Positions 5,614-7,558 of a DNA stretch of 7,558 bases are shown piece after piece (the first letter of the stretch is position 1; each line of letters opens with the position of its first letter). The stretch is from Chitinophagaceae bacterium (GTDB lineage Bacteria; Bacteroidota; Bacteroidia; Chitinophagales; Chitinophagaceae): contig CANFLJ010000089.1 in NCBI GenBank assembly GCA_947447815.1, positions 1-7,558 on the forward strand, given 5' to 3'. The notes under the pieces are model-generated. The model worked only from the letters and a program-made list of their open reading frames with translations. It made no database searches and was not told the origin of the DNA. The position numbers and the translations under genes are program-made.

Positions 5614-6402
5614 ATGAATGGTAACAAGAAAAATAAAGGGGTTGATAAACGGCAAAATATTGCTGTAGAAGTGTTTGGGAGAATCTGGGCACTATGGGGG
5701 CTGATAACTTTTATAGTAACGTTTATGGTTATTTTCCTACCTACAATGTCTACTTATCTTATTAAAGGCAACAGGGGGCAGGCTATATTTATTCAGATTT
5801 CTAAATTATGGATGGATTGCTGGTTATTTTTAGTAGGATGTAGCTTGAAAGTTACCGGAAAAGAGAACTTTGTAAAAGGTAAAACCTATGTAGTTGCCTG
5901 CAATCACAACTCTTTGCTCGATCCTACCGTTACTTGTCCTTATATACCTGGTGCAAATAAAACAATTGCTAAAATGTCCTTTGCTAAAGTACCCATCTTT
6001 GGTTGGTTTTACAGAAAAGGAAGTGTATTGGTAGATAGAAAAGATGCTAAAAGCAGACTAAAAAGTTTCGAAGAAATGAAAGAAGTTATTGCACAGCAAA
6101 TGCATATGTGTATCTACCCAGAAGGTACCAGAAATCAAACGGGTGATTATTTAAAAGCCTTTTATGATGGTGCATTTACTTTGGCCGTTGCATCTAATGT
6201 TCCTGTGATACCTACAGTTATTTGTAATACTGAAAAGGCATTACCAGTAAATAAACCATTCTTTTTCTTACCTTATAAAATAACGATACAGTTTCTGCCT
6301 GAAGTTTCCTCCGAAGGTAAATCTGCTAAAGAACTGAAGGAAGAAGTATATAACATTATGTACAACTATCTGAAAGAAAAAGACACAGTAAAAAAAGGTT
6401 AA
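5614..6402 (+). CDS. plsC: 1-acyl-sn-glycerol-3-phosphate acyltransferase-like protein (PlsC family), 262 aa
   Basis: Members move an acyl group from acyl-ACP or acyl-CoA to lysophosphatidic acid, giving phosphatidic acid for membrane phospholipids; some relatives acylate other lipids. All four acyltransferase motifs are visible: the catalytic NHNSLLD with H98 and D103 (HX4D), motif II GSVLVDR (136-142), motif III YPEGTR (168-173) and motif IV VPVIPT (196-201). A long hydrophobic stretch at about 24-49 (WALWGLITFIVTF and onward) and a second at 66-79 should anchor it in the inner membrane with the active site on the cytoplasmic side. Length is usual for the family. The ATG at 5614 has AAGG directly in front, too close for an ordinary ribosome binding site; an ATG at 5618 is out of frame. 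It is divergent from the outer-membrane protein gene. The exact acceptor lipid is not determined; the PlsC activity is the default. Confidence 0.9.
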   Translation: MNGNKKNKGVDKRQNIAVEVFGRIWALWGLITFIVTFMVIFLPTMSTYLIKGNRGQAIFIQISKLWMDCWLFLVGCSLKVTGKENFVKGKTYVVACNHNSLLDPTVTCPYIPGANKTIAKMSFAKVPIFGWFYRKGSVLVDRKDAKSRLKSFEEMKEVIAQQMHMCIYPEGTRNQTGDYLKAFYDGAFTLAVASNVPVIPTVICNTEKALPVNKPFFFLPYKITIQFLPEVSSEGKSAKELKEEVYNIMYNYLKEKDTVKKG

Positions 6403-6450
6403 GAATTTACAGCTAAATAGTCATTTTATAATAGACAAATAATACTTTAT

Positions 6451-6477
6451 TGGGTAAGGACTGTTGGTCTTTATTCA
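6451..6477 (+). terminator. Hairpin after plsC, possible terminator without a T run
   Basis: In plus-strand RNA, bases 6451-6461 pair with 6467-6477 over 11 consecutive positions around a 5-nt loop (TGTTG). Three of the pairs are G-U, so the structure is stable only in plus-strand RNA. It lies 48 bp past the plsC stop codon and ends 21 bp before the candidate promoter of the next gene. No T run follows, so termination would be inefficient or factor-assisted; a 3'-end stabiliser is an alternative. Confidence 0.45.
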
Positions 6478-6498
6478 CTACTTGCTATAGTTCCTGAT

Positions 6499-6506
6499 TA
6501 TATTTG
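6499..6506 (+). promoter_or_regulatory. Candidate -7 element for the PepSY gene (TATATTTG)
   Basis: An exact match to TAnnTTTG, 30 bp before the ATG at 6537. The predicted RNA start near 6513 gives a short leader of about 24 nt, common in this phylum. A TTG at 6482-6484 lies closer than the usual spacing, so only the -7 part is supported. It implies that the gene has its own promoter rather than depending on plsC. Confidence 0.5.
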
Positions 6507-6536
6507 CACCCATATTCTTTCTAAAGAATAAAATTC

Positions 6537-7558
6537 ATGACATTAAGAAAGGCAATTGGCCGTATTCATTTATGGCTTGCATTTATCACTGGCATCATCG
6601 TTTTTATTGTATGTATTACTGCAGCAATATGGGAATTTTCTCCCGAGATAGAAGATCTTATTCAACCATACAGAACTGTTAAAGAACAAACAGGATCATT
6701 TTTATCTGTTACTGCATTAAAAAAGATTGCAGACCATGCAATGCCAGGAAGAACTGCTGAGCGTATAGATTTTGAGGGCAGAAAAAAGGCTGCCATCATC
6801 AACCTATCGGGCAAAGGAAATTATAAGCTATACATCAATCCATACAATGGAGAGATTCTTACTATCAATAATGAAAACAAAGCCTTTTTTCATTGGATTA
6901 AGAAAGGACATTATTCACTTTGGTTGGGTGATATAGGAGAAGAAATTGTAAAATGGGCTACCATTATTTTCTTTATAATACTGATTACAGGAGTGGTGCT
7001 TTGGTGGCCTAAAAATAAAGCTGCCCGCAAACAACGATTTACCATCAAGAAAGGCAGCAGCTTTGTAAGATTAAATTATGACCTACATAATGTATTAGGT
7101 TTCTATGCCTCCTGGATAATTATGTTTGCCGTTATTACCGCCATGATTTGGGGCTTCAGCTGGTTGAGTGATGCAGAACAATGGATTGGTAATGGTGGCA
7201 AAACAATTGAAAATAATATCAGCAGAAAATCAAACCCAGTAAACAACCAACCTAGCAACTGGCATGGAGTAGATAGTGTTTTTAAAAATACCATCAGCCA
7301 GTACGAAAACTATAGAAAAGCACTCGTCATTTTCCCGGAAGATGATAGTGATGTATTAAATATCACGGTTTATCCACAACAGAATGCCTATCATTATGAC
7401 GACTATTATTTTGATCAATATTCTTTAATGAGAATCAACTCACCCAATGATCTTTATAAAGATGCAAATGGTGGAGAGAAGATTAATAGAATGAATTACG
7501 ATATTCATATTGGTAGAATAGCGGGTTTCCCCGGAAGGATTGGCATGTTTTTTGCAAC
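6537..7558 (+). CDS. PepSY-associated membrane protein (PiuB-like), 5' part, cut by window edge
   Basis: The first 340 codons are present; the C-terminus is outside the window. The ATG at 6537 opens MTLRKAIGRIHLWLAFITGI, the standard start of the PepSY-associated TM family. Three membrane segments are complete (about 12-32, 138-157 and 188-209) and a fourth appears to start at 327-340. The periplasmic loop after helix 1 contains a PepSY-like module (57-112: VTALKKIADHAMPG, then YKLYINPYNGEIL). Conserved histidines sit at the helix borders: H11, H119 and H125 in FFHWIKKGHYSLWLG, H184 in YDLHNVLGFYASW, and H324 in YDIHIGRIAGFPG. Relatives are iron-regulated inner-membrane proteins linked to siderophore use, and some may reduce ferric complexes; the histidines fit heme or metal binding, but this is inference. 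No Fur box was identified. The TonB-like receptor two genes upstream could be a functional partner, but orientation and promoters argue against one operon. Confidence 0.85.
   Translation, partial: MTLRKAIGRIHLWLAFITGIIVFIVCITAAIWEFSPEIEDLIQPYRTVKEQTGSFLSVTALKKIADHAMPGRTAERIDFEGRKKAAIINLSGKGNYKLYINPYNGEILTINNENKAFFHWIKKGHYSLWLGDIGEEIVKWATIIFFIILITGVVLWWPKNKAARKQRFTIKKGSSFVRLNYDLHNVLGFYASWIIMFAVITAMIWGFSWLSDAEQWIGNGGKTIENNISRKSNPVNNQPSNWHGVDSVFKNTISQYENYRKALVIFPEDDSDVLNITVYPQQNAYHYDDYYFDQYSLMRINSPNDLYKDANGGEKINRMNYDIHIGRIAGFPGRIGMFFA

Noticed and set aside
5510..5692. Minus-strand 60-aa ORF across the divergent promoter region
   Set aside because: It overlaps the starts of both the outer-membrane protein gene and plsC and has a low-complexity aromatic composition without a ribosome binding site.
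7103..7294. Minus-strand 63-aa ORF inside the PepSY gene
   Set aside because: It is antisense to membrane helix 3 and the following loop; its hydrophobicity is the complement of that helix.

Overview
The window reads as a chromosomal segment of a low-GC member of the Bacteroidota, probably Chitinophagaceae or a close relative. The evidence is protein-family content: a DUF2027/Smr-type protein, an outer-membrane protein with a carboxypeptidase-like N-terminal domain, a plug and a family-3 beta-barrel, and a PepSY-associated membrane protein. Candidate promoters fit the Bacteroidota -7 motif TAnnTTTG, and Shine-Dalgarno sequences are weak or absent. No rRNA, tRNA, CRISPR array, transposase or phage gene was recognised.

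Layout from left to right: (1) the 5' part of a DUF2027/Smr-like gene on the minus strand, running off the left edge; (2) a 304-bp divergent gap; (3) a 134-aa protein of unknown function on the plus strand; (4) a 160-bp convergent gap holding an array of 9-bp repeats and AT-rich hairpins; (5) two minus-strand membrane-protein genes 50 bp apart, a CLC antiporter (transcribed first) and a half-size EamA transporter, with a 13-bp inverted repeat across the CLC stop codon; (6) an 807-aa outer-membrane beta-barrel protein on the minus strand, followed by a clear rho-independent terminator; (7) a 90-bp divergent control region; (8) a plus-strand PlsC-type acyltransferase; (9) the first 340 codons of a plus-strand PepSY-associated membrane protein, cut by the right edge.

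The most informative gene is the CLC protein. It lacks the chloride-selective GSGIP motif (it has GNNLL), keeps the gating glutamate in GREGT, has GGEVTP in place of GGxFxP, and lacks the internal proton glutamate. Together these point to the CLC-F class of fluoride/proton antiporters rather than a chloride channel. No fluoride riboswitch was seen in front of it, and its only reasonable start codon is TTG.

The genes do not form one pathway. They are mostly envelope functions: fluoride efflux, small-molecule transport, outer-membrane uptake, phospholipid synthesis and a probable iron/redox-related inner-membrane protein. I found no convincing undescribed multi-gene system. The points worth checking are the CLC-F assignment without a riboswitch, the repeat arrays, and structured RNA elements at gene borders.
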